Source: Verrucomicrobiota bacterium
GTDB lineage: Bacteria; Verrucomicrobiota; Verrucomicrobiia; Limisphaerales; JADJPG01
Reading direction: 5' to 3'
Assembly (NCBI GenBank): GCA_016713365.1
Contig: JADJPG010000046.1
Coordinates: 3,806 to 67,805 of the forward strand
DNA length: 64,000 nt
Shown here: positions 8,867 through 20,464 of the stretch, piece by piece
Layout: each line of letters starts with the position of its first letter
How positions within the stretch are numbered: the stretch's first letter is position 1
Made by a program: the position numbers and the translations under genes
Notes under the pieces: generated by a model
What the model saw: only the letters and a program-made list of their open reading frames with translations
The model's database searches: none
What the model was told of the DNA's origin: nothing

Positions 8867-10282
8867 ATGCGCCTCCACGTCAGGGGAAATTTCTTCATTG
8901 CTGCAATTCTGCTCGTGCTTGCGAGCGGACTCACCGGTTGCTCCACGTACAACGAACAGAATCGTTTTGCCGCGCCGTGGATGCAGGGGGATTTGGCAAC
9001 GGCGGAGAAGGAGGCGACGCGCAAGGCGGACAAGGCGGCGGGCAGCAAGGACGAGATCATCTGGCGGCTCGAACAGGCGGCCATCTTGCGAACGGCGGGG
9101 AAATACGACGAGAGCAACGCGGCTTTCGATCAGGCGCAGGAGAAGATCGATCAGTATGCCGAGCGGGCGAAGGTGAAGGTGGGTGCCGAGGCCGGTGCGC
9201 TCTTTTCCAATCAGGCGAATGTGCCTTATCGGGGGCGGTCGTATGACGGCATCATGCTCAACACCTATCGTGCGCTGAATTTTCTCGCGAAGCACGATCT
9301 CGACAAGGCGCGCGTGGAAATCATCCGCGCCTACCAGCGGCAGCAGGATGCGGTGGAGGACAACCGGCGGCGCATCGAGCAGACGCAGGAGGCGCTGGAC
9401 AAGGAAAAGGAGAAACGTCGCATCGAGAAGGCCGAGAAGGATCCGGCATTCCGCGGCAGCGTGAAGCAGACCTATTCTAATCTCGACTCATTAAAGGCCT
9501 ACGGCGACTACGTGAATCCGTTCACGGTTTACGTCGATGGATTAATCTTCCTCGCGGGCGCGGTCGACAACTCGGACTTGGAGCGCGCGCGGAAATCCTT
9601 CGAGCGCGCCGCGACGTTTACGGAGAACAACAAGTTCGTGAAGGCGGACCTCGATGCGCTGGAAGCCGCAGTGCGCGGCACACGGGTCGAGAAGGTGACG
9701 TATGTGATATTCGAGAATGGTCGGGCGCCCGTGCGTAATCAGGTGCGCATCGACATCCCGCTGTTCTTCACGCGCCTGTCCTATCTTGGAGCCGCGTTTC
9801 CGACGCTGGAATTGCAGGGCGGCGCGCTGAGCGCACTCAAGGTCACTGCCGGCGGTACAAATGAAACGACGGCGTTGCTGGCGAGCATGGATTCCGTCAT
9901 CGCACAGGATTTTAAGAACGAGCTGCCGAGCATTATTACCAAGACCATCGCGGCGACCGTGGCGAAGGGTGCGGCGTCGTACGCCCTGAACGAAGTGGCG
10001 AATCAGGAGGGCGGGGGAATCGCCGGATTGATTAGCCAGGTAGGAACCGCCGTCTATCAATTGGCCGTGAACATCGCCGACCTGCGGACCTGGACGACTC
10101 TGCCGAAGGAAATCCAGATCGCGCGGATACCGACTCCGGCGGACCGAAAGGTCGATTTGCACGCGGTGGGTTCGGCTCAACATGCGGTAGTGACGTTGGA
10201 CGAGGGATTGGTTAACCTCATCTACGTCCGTTCGATTTCGGCTGGCGGTCCGATGTTTGTCTCGCAGATGAAACTAAAATAG
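8867..10282 (+). CDS. TPR-like outer-membrane lipoprotein, COG3014-like
   Basis: A 471-residue lipoprotein. The start is ATG 8867 (MRLHVRGNFF), followed by a signal peptide with lipobox LTGC (Cys about 25). Residues about 40-280 are charged and helical with a TPR-like pattern (AILRTAGKYDESNAAFDQAQEKIDQYAER). The C-terminal half is beta-rich with ENGRAPVRNQVRIDIPL and TLPKEIQIARIPTP. From memory this resembles the uncharacterised family catalogued as COG3014, which is often found beside ycfL and lpoB as it is here. The context suggests a role in regulating peptidoglycan synthases from the outer membrane, but no activity can be read from the sequence. Confidence 0.75.
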   Translation: MRLHVRGNFFIAAILLVLASGLTGCSTYNEQNRFAAPWMQGDLATAEKEATRKADKAAGSKDEIIWRLEQAAILRTAGKYDESNAAFDQAQEKIDQYAERAKVKVGAEAGALFSNQANVPYRGRSYDGIMLNTYRALNFLAKHDLDKARVEIIRAYQRQQDAVEDNRRRIEQTQEALDKEKEKRRIEKAEKDPAFRGSVKQTYSNLDSLKAYGDYVNPFTVYVDGLIFLAGAVDNSDLERARKSFERAATFTENNKFVKADLDALEAAVRGTRVEKVTYVIFENGRAPVRNQVRIDIPLFFTRLSYLGAAFPTLELQGGALSALKVTAGGTNETTALLASMDSVIAQDFKNELPSIITKTIAATVAKGAASYALNEVANQEGGGIAGLISQVGTAVYQLAVNIADLRTWTTLPKEIQIARIPTPADRKVDLHAVGSAQHAVVTLDEGLVNLIYVRSISAGGPMFVSQMKLK

Positions 10283-10293
10283 AATCCTGACTG

Positions 10294-10731
10294 ATGAAGA
10301 TACGATTGACTCAAGCAGCAATGGCTGGCGCGGTGGTTATCGCCAGTGCCCTCCTTACCGGCGGTTGCAAAACCACCGTCAACACCGTGGAAAACGCGCA
10401 ACCTTCCGCCCAGAAGGAAATGGTGGCCGACAAGCGCGTCATCACCGACGCGAGCCTGGCGCGCAAGGTTTATATCGTGGGCATTAATGAGGCGCGCAAT
10501 GACAGCGGCGTGCTCCAGATTCAGCTGGAGGTCGTGAACCAGACCCGTTCCCGCCAGCGCTTCACCTACCATGTGCAGTGGTTTGACGCCACGGGCATGC
10601 AGGTCAGCTCCACGACTGGCGCTATCTTGCCCTGCGTGATCGAAGGCAAAGAAACGCGTTTTCTCTCCGCCGTCGCGCCGCATCCGGCGTGCAAAGATTT
10701 CCGGGTTCAGTTCATGGAATCGACCCGCTAA
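10294..10731 (+). CDS. YcfL-like lipoprotein (DUF1425 family)
   Basis: A 145-residue lipoprotein with lipobox LTGGC (Cys about 25). The core KVYIVGINEARNDSGVLQIQLEVVNQTR and YHVQWFDATGMQV, followed by a PHPACKDFRVQF end, matches the YcfL/DUF1425 fold, an Ig-like beta-sandwich in E. coli. The gene sits 11 bases after the COG3014-like gene and 30 bases before the LpoB-like gene. This order is the same as ycfL-lpoB in enterobacteria. The function is unproven, but the tie to lpoB is conserved over long distances. Confidence 0.8.
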   Translation: MKIRLTQAAMAGAVVIASALLTGGCKTTVNTVENAQPSAQKEMVADKRVITDASLARKVYIVGINEARNDSGVLQIQLEVVNQTRSRQRFTYHVQWFDATGMQVSSTTGAILPCVIEGKETRFLSAVAPHPACKDFRVQFMESTR

Positions 10732-10761
10732 GCAGTTCATTTAACCAACATTGATGTGCGT

Positions 10762-11343
10762 ATGAAACGTTACCTTTTTCCTGTGGCGCTTCTGGCGCTG
10801 GCTCCGCTGGTCTGGACCGGTTGTTCCTCGGGCGGTGCCCGCCGCATTGATGCCGGCGGCCGTGAAAGCATCACGACGGTCGGCCAAGTCGACATTCAGG
10901 ATTTCGTCGCAGCCGCGGAAGCCTCTGTCGGCAAGCTGCTCTTGTCCGGCGCGCTGGACAAAGTTCCCAAGCCACCGGCCATTCTTGCCGTCAGCCTCGT
11001 GCGCAACCAGACCGGTCAGCAGTTCGATACAGATCTGCTTACCAAGAAGATTCGCGTGAAGCTCAACACCAGCGGCAAGGCTCTCACGACCACCACGGTC
11101 GGGCTCGATGGTGTGGCGGAGGATCCGCTCGCGAAGCAGCTTCAGGGCGAACAGCAGAAGACCGGAGTGACTCCGGATTTCACGCTGTCGGGGAAGATTA
11201 TCGAAACCCGCGCGCGGGCTGGTGATGTGCGTCAATCGACGTTCAGCTTCCAGCTTTCGCTGACCGATCGCCGTGGTCTGGCCCTCTGGGAAGGTGAAGA
11301 AGAAATTACCAAGCAGGGCAAACGTCCGTCGGTAGGATTCTAA
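10762..11343 (+). CDS. LpoB-like penicillin-binding protein activator
   Basis: A 193-residue lipoprotein. ATG 10762 (MKRYLF) is chosen over GTG 10756. The lipobox is near WTGC (Cys about 20). The pattern PAILAVSLVRNQTGQQFDTDLLTKKIRVKLNTSGK is the LpoB hallmark (conserved 'DT..L..KIR..L..SGK'), and the C-terminus ends with the family's FSFQLSLTDRRGLALWEGEEEITKQGK. In E. coli LpoB reaches from the outer membrane to stimulate PBP1b. The target here is assumed to be a class A PBP encoded elsewhere. It is the last gene of the lipoprotein operon, followed by a strong terminator. Confidence 0.88.
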   Translation: MKRYLFPVALLALAPLVWTGCSSGGARRIDAGGRESITTVGQVDIQDFVAAAEASVGKLLLSGALDKVPKPPAILAVSLVRNQTGQQFDTDLLTKKIRVKLNTSGKALTTTTVGLDGVAEDPLAKQLQGEQQKTGVTPDFTLSGKIIETRARAGDVRQSTFSFQLSLTDRRGLALWEGEEEITKQGKRPSVGF

Positions 11344-11370
11344 GTTTTCGTCGCGAGAACATTTCCGCCA

Positions 11371-11408
11371 ACGCCGCTTCGGTTCGTTCCGAGGCGGCGT
11401 TTTGTTTT
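11371..11408 (+). terminator. Rho-independent terminator after the lipoprotein operon
   Basis: A 12-bp stem (11371-11382 with 11389-11400, one G-T pair) with a 6-base loop ttcgtt, followed by tttgtttt. It ends the 8491-11343 operon and separates it from the convergent nitrite reductase gene. Confidence 0.88.
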
Positions 11409-11420
11409 GCGGCTGGGAGG

Positions 11421-13173
11421 TTATTCGTCGTTGCTGAAGATGCCTTGGAGCGCGCTGACGTCGTGGCGATTCGTGAACGACTGGAAGGTTTCGCCGTCAT
11501 TGCGATGGCGGAGATAGCCCTTCAGCATTCGTTCCAAAGTCAGCATGAGATCGTTGCAAGAGACGCCCTGGAAAACCTGTCGGCCTACCGCCTGACGCTC
11601 GCCGAATCCTCCGCCGACGAAGACGTGGTAGCCGTCGAGTGATTCGCCGGCGACTTTGACCTTCGCGCCAAGCAGTCCGATGTCGCCCATGTAATGTTGA
11701 GCGCAGGAATTTGGACAGCCGGTGAGGTGGATGTTGATCGGCTGGTCGAGCTTGAAGCGCTTGTCGAGATAATCGGCGAGTTCCAGCGCGTGACCCTTGG
11801 TGTTCGCGGCGGCGAACTTGCAGTAGGAGCTGCCCAGTGCAGGCAATGATGCCGCTGCGCAGGTTCGATTGCTGCCAGTGCAGGCCCATCTTCACGAGCG
11901 CCTTCTTCACTGTCTCGATGAAGGCGTCCGGGATGTTCGGAATGATCAGGTTCTGCCAGACCGTCAGCCGCACTTCGCTGGAACCGTAGAGTTCGGCGAT
12001 CTCGGAGAGCCGCAGCATCTGCTTCGGCGTGATTTGGCCGACGGGAACGGCGACGCCGATGTAGTTCAAGCCGGGTTGCTTTTGCGGGAAGACGCCGACG
12101 TGAGTGTGCGGAAGCTCTGGTTTTGAGTGTTGAGTTCCTGGCTTCGAGTCAACCGCGGCGCGCAGTAGTTTGTAGCCAAGAAGCTTCTCCGTTTCTTCCA
12201 GATACTTCTCGAGCGACCACGTTTCGAGCAGATGCTTGAGACGCGCTTTCTTGCGGTCGCCGCGATTGCCGTTGGCGATGTAGACGCGCACCAAAGCCAC
12301 GGTGACTTTCAAGACTTCCTCCGGCTTCACCAGCACGCCGAGGTCGCGGGCGAAAGCCTTGTGGCCGGTGGCACCGCCGAGGGCGACGCGGAAGTAGACG
12401 CCCGGCTTGATGTCGCCGGATTCGTTTTCGACCTTCACGGCCCGCAACCCGATGTCGTTCGTGTCCTCGACGGTTCCAATCAAGCCGCCGCCATCGAACG
12501 CGATGTTGAATTTGCGCGGCAGGTCGTAGAATGCGCGGTCGTTTAAAATGATCTGTCCGAGTTGATGGCAGAGCGGCAGCGTATCGATCAGTTCATGAGG
12601 ATCGATTCCCGCCGTCGGGTTCGCGGTGAGATTGCGGATGTTGTCGGCGCCCGCGCCGCGCGTGTGCAGGCCAACACTTTGGATGCGGCGCAGCACTTCC
12701 GGCGCATCCTTCATTTCGATGAGGCGAATCTGGAAGTTCGCGCGCGTGGTGATCTGCACGTAGCCGCTCGTGAGTTCCTGCGCCACCTTCGCAATCTCGC
12801 GGAGTTGAAACGTCTGGAGCTGGCCGCCGGGAATGCGCAGGCGCGCCATGAAGGCTTCCTTGTTTGGCGTAAGGAAGAAGAGGCCGTTCCACTTGAAGCG
12901 AAAGAGCGCTTCCTTGTCCGGCGCCTTGTTGGCGGCGGCGTGCTCCAGCAGCACGGGATACGCATCGAGCGGGTGCAGTTCGCGCTTCACGCGTTCCTCG
13001 AAGATGAGATCGGCCGTCGCCTTCGCGGGTTGCGCGGCGGGATTCGGCTCAACGTCGGCGAAGGAGAGACCGCGATTGCGCAATCCGGCGAAGAGCCCTT
13101 CGAGATACGCGGATTGCTCGCCGGTCAGCTTTTGTCCGGCGACTTCGGTGAAGGGCAGGGTGGCAGTGTTCAT
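11421..13173 (-). CDS. nirA: Ferredoxin-type nitrite/sulfite reductase (NirA-like), frameshifted
   Basis: A siroheme/[4Fe-4S] reductase split by one base. Frame one (13173 to about 11836) runs to GIIACTG and then turns to nonsense. The other frame continues GSSYCKFAAANTKGH to the stop at 11421. Removing one base from CCC at 11833-11835 restores CTGSSYC ... TGCPNSC, the four cluster cysteines. The joined protein is about 583 residues, normal for NirA. Both ferredoxin-like half domains (NIR_SIR) are present. It would reduce nitrite to ammonium, or possibly sulfite to sulfide. It lies 1 base after the CysJ-like flavoprotein gene, a likely electron donor. An in-frame repeat element lies at 12111-12155. 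The context with NasA favours nitrite. Confidence 0.85.
12111..12155. repeat. In-frame dispersed element inside nirA
   Basis: The minus-strand reading encodes VDSKPGTQHSKPELP within the poorly conserved stretch between the two halves of the reductase. The same peptide pattern is encoded in the same frame inside nasA (15739-15826) and the bi-domain oxidoreductase (49057-49156). Here only one arm of the palindrome seen in the other two is evident. Confidence 0.6.
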
Positions 13174-13174
13174 T

Positions 13175-14986
13175 TCAATAAACGTCGCGTTGATAGCGTT
13201 TGTCGGATTTCAGTTTCGCGACGTAAGCCTTGGCGTCGTCCGCGGATCTTCCGCCGGCCTTTTGAATGATTTCGTGCAGCGCGGCATCGACATCCTTGGC
13301 CATGCGTTTCGCGTCGCCGCAGACGTAGAAGTGCGCACCATCCTCCAGCCAGCGCCAGAGTTCGGCGGCTTGCTCCAGCATCCGCGTCTGGACATAGATC
13401 TTCTCTGCCTGATCGCGGCTGAAGGCGAGATCGAGTCGGGTAAGTGAACCTTCCGCGAGCATGCCCTCGAGCTGTTCTCGATAGAGAAAGTCGCAGGATG
13501 CCTTTTGGTCGCCGAAGAAGAGCCAGTTCTTTCCCGGCGCACCGATGGCGCGACGCTCTTCAAGAAACGCACGGAATGGTGCGATGCCGGTGCCGGGTCC
13601 GATCATGATGATGGGCTTGGTGCCGTCGGTGGGAATGCGGAAGCCGTGCGACGTTTGAACGAAGACTGGAACGGGCGTCTCGCCTTCGACGCGATCCGCG
13701 AGGAAGGTGGAGCAAACTCCCTTGCGCGCGCGCCCGTGGCTTTCGTAGCGCACGGCTGCGACGGTGAGATGGACTTCGCCGGGATGCGCCTTCGGGCTCG
13801 AGGAAATGGAGTAGAGTCGCGGCTGAAGTTTCGCGAGGAGTGAAACGAAATCCTTGGGCGCTAGTTTGGCGGCCGGACAGCGGAGCAGGACGTCGATCAC
13901 TTCGCGCCCATAGAGATACTTGTCTAGATCCGCCTTGCGCGCGGGTTCAAGCAGCGAGTTCAGTTCGCTGTCGCCGGCGAGCTCGGAGATTCGCGCGAGG
14001 AATGACGGGCCGGGTTTCGTGATTTGATAATTCCGCAACAGGGCGCTGCGCAGGGACGTTTCTTTACCGGACGGATCAGTGACGCCTTCCTCTCCATCGC
14101 AGCCAAGAGCGTGGACGATCTCATCCACGAGTGCGGGGCAATTCTGCGGGAGGACTCCGAGCGCATCGCCGACTTCGTAAGTGAGGCCGGAGCCCTCGAG
14201 GGAAATCTCAAAGTGCCGCGTGTCCTTGGCAGAGTCCGGAGCGTTGAGTTTGCGGTTGGTGATGAGACGGGCAGGGAATGGGTGGGTGCGCGAGTAGGTG
14301 GGCGAAGTAATCAGTGGGTCAGTAATCAGTGAAACAGTGGAAGAGGCCTGTCCGTTCCGGGGTTCACTGATTACTGACTTACTGTTTACTGATTCACTCA
14401 GCAATGCCGGCCACACGCCTTCCATCCATCCCTTCGCGGGAGCTTCGTAATCGAGATCACAGTCGACGCGCGGATGGACCCGTTTGGCGCCAAGTTTTTC
14501 CAGGCGTTCGTCGAACTTCTTTCCGGCGCCGCAAAACTCCGAGTAGTTCCGGTCGCCAAGCGCGAGCACGGAATAGCTGAGGTTCTCCAGCTTCGGTGCG
14601 GTGTCCGCCGCGATATGCGACCAAAAGGCCGTGGCGTTGTCCGGCGGTTCGCCGTCGCCCCAAGTGCTGGTGATGATGACCGCGCGCGGTTCCTTGGTGA
14701 GATCAAGTTGGGCCGCGGCGTTGAGTTCCATCACGCGCGGCTCGAAACCCTTCGTCGTCGCCTCCTTCGCAAACTTTTTCGCGAGTCCCTCCGCTGTGCC
14801 GCTTTGGCTGCCGTAGAGAACGAGGAGCGGTTCGGCGGGTTTGGCGGGCGCGGTTTGATGCTGGGCGGCGACGCCGGGTTCACCGAGGTTCGCGTCGGCG
14901 AACAGGCCGGCGAGGTAGCCGTTCAGCCACGCGCGCTGCTCCGGGGTGAAGGGCGCGCTGCTGGGAATGTAGGGAATGCCGGCCAT
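13175..14986 (-). CDS. CysJ-like diflavin reductase (nitrite/sulfite reductase flavoprotein)
   Basis: A 603-residue protein: a short N-terminal helix motif FTPEQRAWLNGYLAGLF (about 13-29), a flavodoxin domain (about 53-200, YGSQSGTAEG and STWGDGEPPDNA), then FAD-binding (RLYSISSSP) and NADPH-binding domains (GPGTGIAPFRAFLEERR, VCGDAKRMAKDVD, C-terminal RYQRDVY). This is the CysJ/cytochrome P450 reductase plan, carrying electrons from NADPH via FAD and FMN. It lies 1 base upstream of nirA and downstream of nasA, so it probably feeds NirA, NasA or both. A palindromic insert (14306-14400) adds a Ser/Ile-rich segment just after the flavodoxin domain. The stop of nasA lies 289 bases upstream. Confidence 0.9.
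   Translation of the reverse strand: MAGIPYIPSSAPFTPEQRAWLNGYLAGLFADANLGEPGVAAQHQTAPAKPAEPLLVLYGSQSGTAEGLAKKFAKEATTKGFEPRVMELNAAAQLDLTKEPRAVIITSTWGDGEPPDNATAFWSHIAADTAPKLENLSYSVLALGDRNYSEFCGAGKKFDERLEKLGAKRVHPRVDCDLDYEAPAKGWMEGVWPALLSESVNSKSVISEPRNGQASSTVSLITDPLITSPTYSRTHPFPARLITNRKLNAPDSAKDTRHFEISLEGSGLTYEVGDALGVLPQNCPALVDEIVHALGCDGEEGVTDPSGKETSLRSALLRNYQITKPGPSFLARISELAGDSELNSLLEPARKADLDKYLYGREVIDVLLRCPAAKLAPKDFVSLLAKLQPRLYSISSSPKAHPGEVHLTVAAVRYESHGRARKGVCSTFLADRVEGETPVPVFVQTSHGFRIPTDGTKPIIMIGPGTGIAPFRAFLEERRAIGAPGKNWLFFGDQKASCDFLYREQLEGMLAEGSLTRLDLAFSRDQAEKIYVQTRMLEQAAELWRWLEDGAHFYVCGDAKRMAKDVDAALHEIIQKAGGRSADDAKAYVAKLKSDKRYQRDVY
14306..14400. repeat. In-frame palindromic element inside the cysJ-like gene
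   Basis: The arms at 14318-14335 and 14361-14378 are inverted repeats matching at 17 of 18 positions around a 25-base loop. Short aatcagtg copies occur at 14309 and 14324. The element keeps the reading frame and encodes SESVNSKSVISEP ... STVSLITDPLITS, at the linker between the flavodoxin and FAD domains. It differs in sequence from the NSKPGT-type element. Confidence 0.75.
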
Positions 14987-15275
14987 CAGAGTTTGATTTC
15001 AGTTCGCGTCATCGACGTTCACCACGGCTTTAGCACGGGCAGTGCCTTGGGTGCTTCTTTGCCAATAAGAGCCGTTTGAATTATCCGCTGCGGATGGATG
15101 AAGTCTGCTCATGGCTGCTGCTTTGCCTTGAGCGCGCGAGGTTTTGATTGGTGAAGCGGTCTGCCTTCGTCGAGCGGCGCTCGATGGCGACGGTGATTAG
15201 GTGGATGGGCGGCGCTCCGCATGGAAGTTCGGAAATGGCCCCCGTGGTTAAAAGCCGCCACGTTGAATCAGCGAT
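14987..15275. other. 289-base gap between nasA and the cysJ-like gene
   Basis: No convincing gene was found in this gap. At its 5' side on the minus strand, an 8-bp perfect hairpin (gttgaatc-agc-gattcaac, 15262-15280) overlaps the nasA stop codon and may slow or end transcription. The remaining about 270 bases probably hold the leader or promoter for cysJ-nirA, but I could not define promoter boxes. Confidence 0.4.
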
Positions 15276-17559
<2,284 letters not shown>

Positions 17560-17563
<4 letters not shown>

Positions 17564-19205
17564 GAGGGAACGCCTCCGGGCATTTGGACGGGCTGGACGG
17601 CGGTGAAGAACAGCCGACGCTCAATGAGTTCGCCGGCGAGGCAGAGGAGGAGAATGGCTGCTGTTTGAACCGCGAGGATCGGGGCGGAGCCGGTGACGGA
17701 GAGTTGCACGAAGAGCATGACGGGCAGAGCGACGCCACCGATCAATCCGAGCGCGACGCGGACACGATGGAGGAGCCCGAATGGTCCGCTGAGCAGCAGG
17801 GCGGTCTTGTGTAGCGGCGAATAGTCTTCGACTTGGATCGAGTGAAAGATGGGAAGCTCGGTGGCGAGTTTTAATAACCCGAAGACTGAAGTGAGCCCGG
17901 CTAGGATTGCGAGAACGCTGCCGGGAAGCGATGCGGCGCTGGAGGTTAGGAGAACCGTCGCGGTTCCGAGCAGTGCGGTAGTTCCGAGAAACTTCAGGCC
18001 TGACCAGCGCAGATGCCAGAAGTCGCGGCGGGTGTCGTGGTAAATCATCGCGGAGCAGAAGACGCCGATGAGCCCGCTCACGACGGTGCCCCAGCCGAGC
18101 GTCGCGGTGAGCGCTGGCGAAGCGAATCGTGGGAACCAGATGGTGCCGGTGTAGAGCAGGGCGAGCTTCGCGAAGAGCCCGAACACGATGATCTCCCGGC
18201 TCAACCACGATCTGCGTAGGCCGAGGAATGCGCGCCACGCGCCAAGGGGCGGCCCAAGTGCAGCGTGCTGCTGGCGAGGGCGATGAGGCCGGTGATGAGC
18301 GCGGTGAGCGTCAACGCCGGCCGCGCTGTGGCGGACGGGTCGTTCGGGAGGAGCGAGAGGATTCGATCGACGGTGAACGCGCCGACTGAGAGTTGCGACA
18401 GGACGAGCATGATGCCGAGCGGCGTGTGCGCGCACTGCGGCTTGAGCTCGTTCGCATCGGCAGGACGGAGGGTTTCGTGAAGAGGCTTGGCCGAGGTGTA
18501 GCGCGTCGTCGGAAACGTGATGGTCGGAGCAGGGGAGCCGGGTAAGAATGGGTTCGTTGCGGTGGCGGTTTGCAAGGCCGACACAGTGCTCGATTGCTCG
18601 ACGACTGTGATCTTAATGGCTTCGTTCGGGCACGCTTGCACGCAAGCAGGTGCTTCGCCGGACGCGAGACGGCTGCTGCACATGTCGCACTTGCGCACGA
18701 TGCCGAGACGTTCCGAATACTTCGGGACGTCGTAGGGGCATTTCAGCACACAATACTGGCAGCCAATGCATTGATCATCGAGGTGCTTGACGATGCCGGT
18801 GGCAGAATCCTTTTCGTAGGCGAGCACCGGGCACCCATTCAGGCACCCGGGATCGACGCAATGATGACAGGCGGTGGTGACGGTTTGTTGGATGGGCTGA
18901 AGGGGGGTGCCGCCGTGGCGCAGGCCGACGTTGCGCCAAGTCTCTTCATCTTCCAGGCCGTTCAAGCTGTGGCAGGCGGTGACGCACGCTTTGCAACCGG
19001 AACATTTGTCGAGATCGACTTCGAAGGCGTATTGCTGTCCAGCCTGCGGCTTCGAGATCGGGATCAAATCCCGGTAATGCTTGGCTTGAGCCGGGAGTTC
19101 GTGGCGTTCGTGGGCACGCGAGAACTTCGCCACGGCGGTAAGGGACCGTTGCTCGGCAATCAGCTCATCGATGAGCGTCAGCGGCGGCTTGGATTTGTCG
19201 GACAT
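17560..19205 (-). CDS. DmsB-DmsC-type fusion: 4Fe-4S protein plus membrane anchor, frameshifted
   Basis: The N-terminal part (about 1-235) is a DmsB/NrfC-like ferredoxin domain with four cysteine clusters (CSGCKACVTACH, CHHCVDPGCLNGCP, CIGCQYCVLKCPYDVP, CDMCSSRL ... CVQACP). The C-terminal part (about 265-550) is a DmsC-like anchor with about eight membrane helices. The two lie in different frames. Restoring one base in CC at 18242-18243 joins STLHLGRPL to GAWRAFLGLRR. The start is taken as ATG 19205 (MSDKSKPPL); 19235 is an alternative. It overlaps nasA by ATGA, so it probably passes quinol electrons to the nitrate reductase. A single-chain B-C fusion is a known variant near NasA-like enzymes in some phyla. 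Confidence 0.82.
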
Positions 19206-19528
19206 GTCGCGAGTCGAGCGCGTGGAGAGCAGCATGGGGTTCGCTGGTTGGAGAATGAATGCTCATTGTTTGAATCGGTTCGATGAAAACGGCGCATGGT
19301 GAATAAATGGCTGCCGGGCCTGCTGAATGGCGGGCGGAATCGGGAAATCAGCGGAGCTTTGGGACTACGCCTGAGCGCGGTGAAGATCGCTTGGCTTCGC
19401 TTTTGCTCAAGGAGTTAGGCAGCCGTCGGAAGCCAGGTTCGCGCAAAATGCGACAGGCCCAAAGGCGTGTTTTGACCTGAATGAACAAAATCGTTGATTG
19501 AAGGACCAGAAGTGAAAGGCATTCGTTA
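19206..19528. promoter_or_regulatory. Divergent control region, dmsBC-nasA versus lysR
   Basis: About 320 bases separate the divergent nitrate genes and the LysR regulator, which by analogy is where a LysR protein would bind. An imperfect dyad, caaaatgcg (19444-19452) and cgtgttttg (19466-19474), could be an operator. A possible -35 box TTGACC (19472-19477) points toward lysR, but no good -10 box is seen. No gene was found in this stretch. Confidence 0.4.
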
Positions 19529-20464
19529 ATGACCAATCCCATCGACAGCAGGCAACTGCGCGCCTTTGCTGCGCTCGCACGGACCGGGAGCTTTACTCTC
19601 GCAGCCAAGGAATTGTTTCTCTCCCAGTCGGCGGTGAGTCACTCCATGAAGGCATTGGAGACCGACGTGGGTTGTCGTCTTTTTGACAGAGTGGGGAAGA
19701 AAGTCTTGCTCACGCAGGCCGGTGAGTCGCTGCTGCATCACACGGAGAAGATTCTTCAGGAAATGGCGGCCGCCCGTGCCGGGCTGGAACAGTTGGGCAA
19801 GTGGGGCGTTGGACGGTTGCGAATCGGCGCGAGTCCCACCGCGTGCCAGTACATCCTTCCCGCCGTGTTGCGGGAGTTCAAAGAGAGCTTTCCAAAATGT
19901 CGCATCGCGATTGCTCCGGGCGATACGCTGGAAGCGATCGAATCCGTTCGCGAAAATCGCATCGACCTCGCCATCACGCTCGAGCCGCGCAACGAGGATC
20001 AGTTCGAGTTTCATCCGCTCTTCAGCGACGAACTGGCGTTCATCGTCGGCGCGATGCATCCGTGGGCGAAGGACGGTCATGTTGTGCGCAACGAGATTCC
20101 GAAACAAAGCTACGTGCTCTATAACAAGACGAGCTACACGTTCCGCATGGTGCGCGACTACTTCAATCAGGAGGACATGGTGCTAAACACCGTGATCGAA
20201 CTTGGCAGCATGGAGGCGATCAAGGAACTCGTGAAGCTGGGGTTGGGCGTGGGCATTCTTTCGCCGTGGATTGCGCAGAAGGAAATTCAGGAGAAGTCGC
20301 TCGTCGCGCTGCCGCTCGGTCGCCGCAAAATGAAACGCAACTGGGGCGTCATTCACTGGCGCGGACGCCGGCTAAGTCTCGCGGAGGAAACGTTCCTCGG
20401 CCTGTGCAAGGCGGCGACGGCGGACTTGGGCAAGACGTCCCTCTCGGACGCTGCGGGATCATGA
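19529..20464 (+). CDS. LysR-family transcriptional regulator
   Basis: A 311-residue regulator. The winged helix-turn-helix is at about 1-65 (LRAFAALARTGSFTLAAKELFLSQSAVSHSMKALE), followed by a linker helix and a periplasmic-binding-like effector domain (LRIGASPTACQYILPAVL ... IDLAITLEPR). It is divergent from the nitrate assimilation genes, so control of that operon by nitrate, nitrite or nitrogen status is likely but unproven. Its 3' end overlaps the convergent panE-like gene by 6 bases. Confidence 0.92.
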   Translation: MTNPIDSRQLRAFAALARTGSFTLAAKELFLSQSAVSHSMKALETDVGCRLFDRVGKKVLLTQAGESLLHHTEKILQEMAAARAGLEQLGKWGVGRLRIGASPTACQYILPAVLREFKESFPKCRIAIAPGDTLEAIESVRENRIDLAITLEPRNEDQFEFHPLFSDELAFIVGAMHPWAKDGHVVRNEIPKQSYVLYNKTSYTFRMVRDYFNQEDMVLNTVIELGSMEAIKELVKLGLGVGILSPWIAQKEIQEKSLVALPLGRRKMKRNWGVIHWRGRRLSLAEETFLGLCKAATADLGKTSLSDAAGS

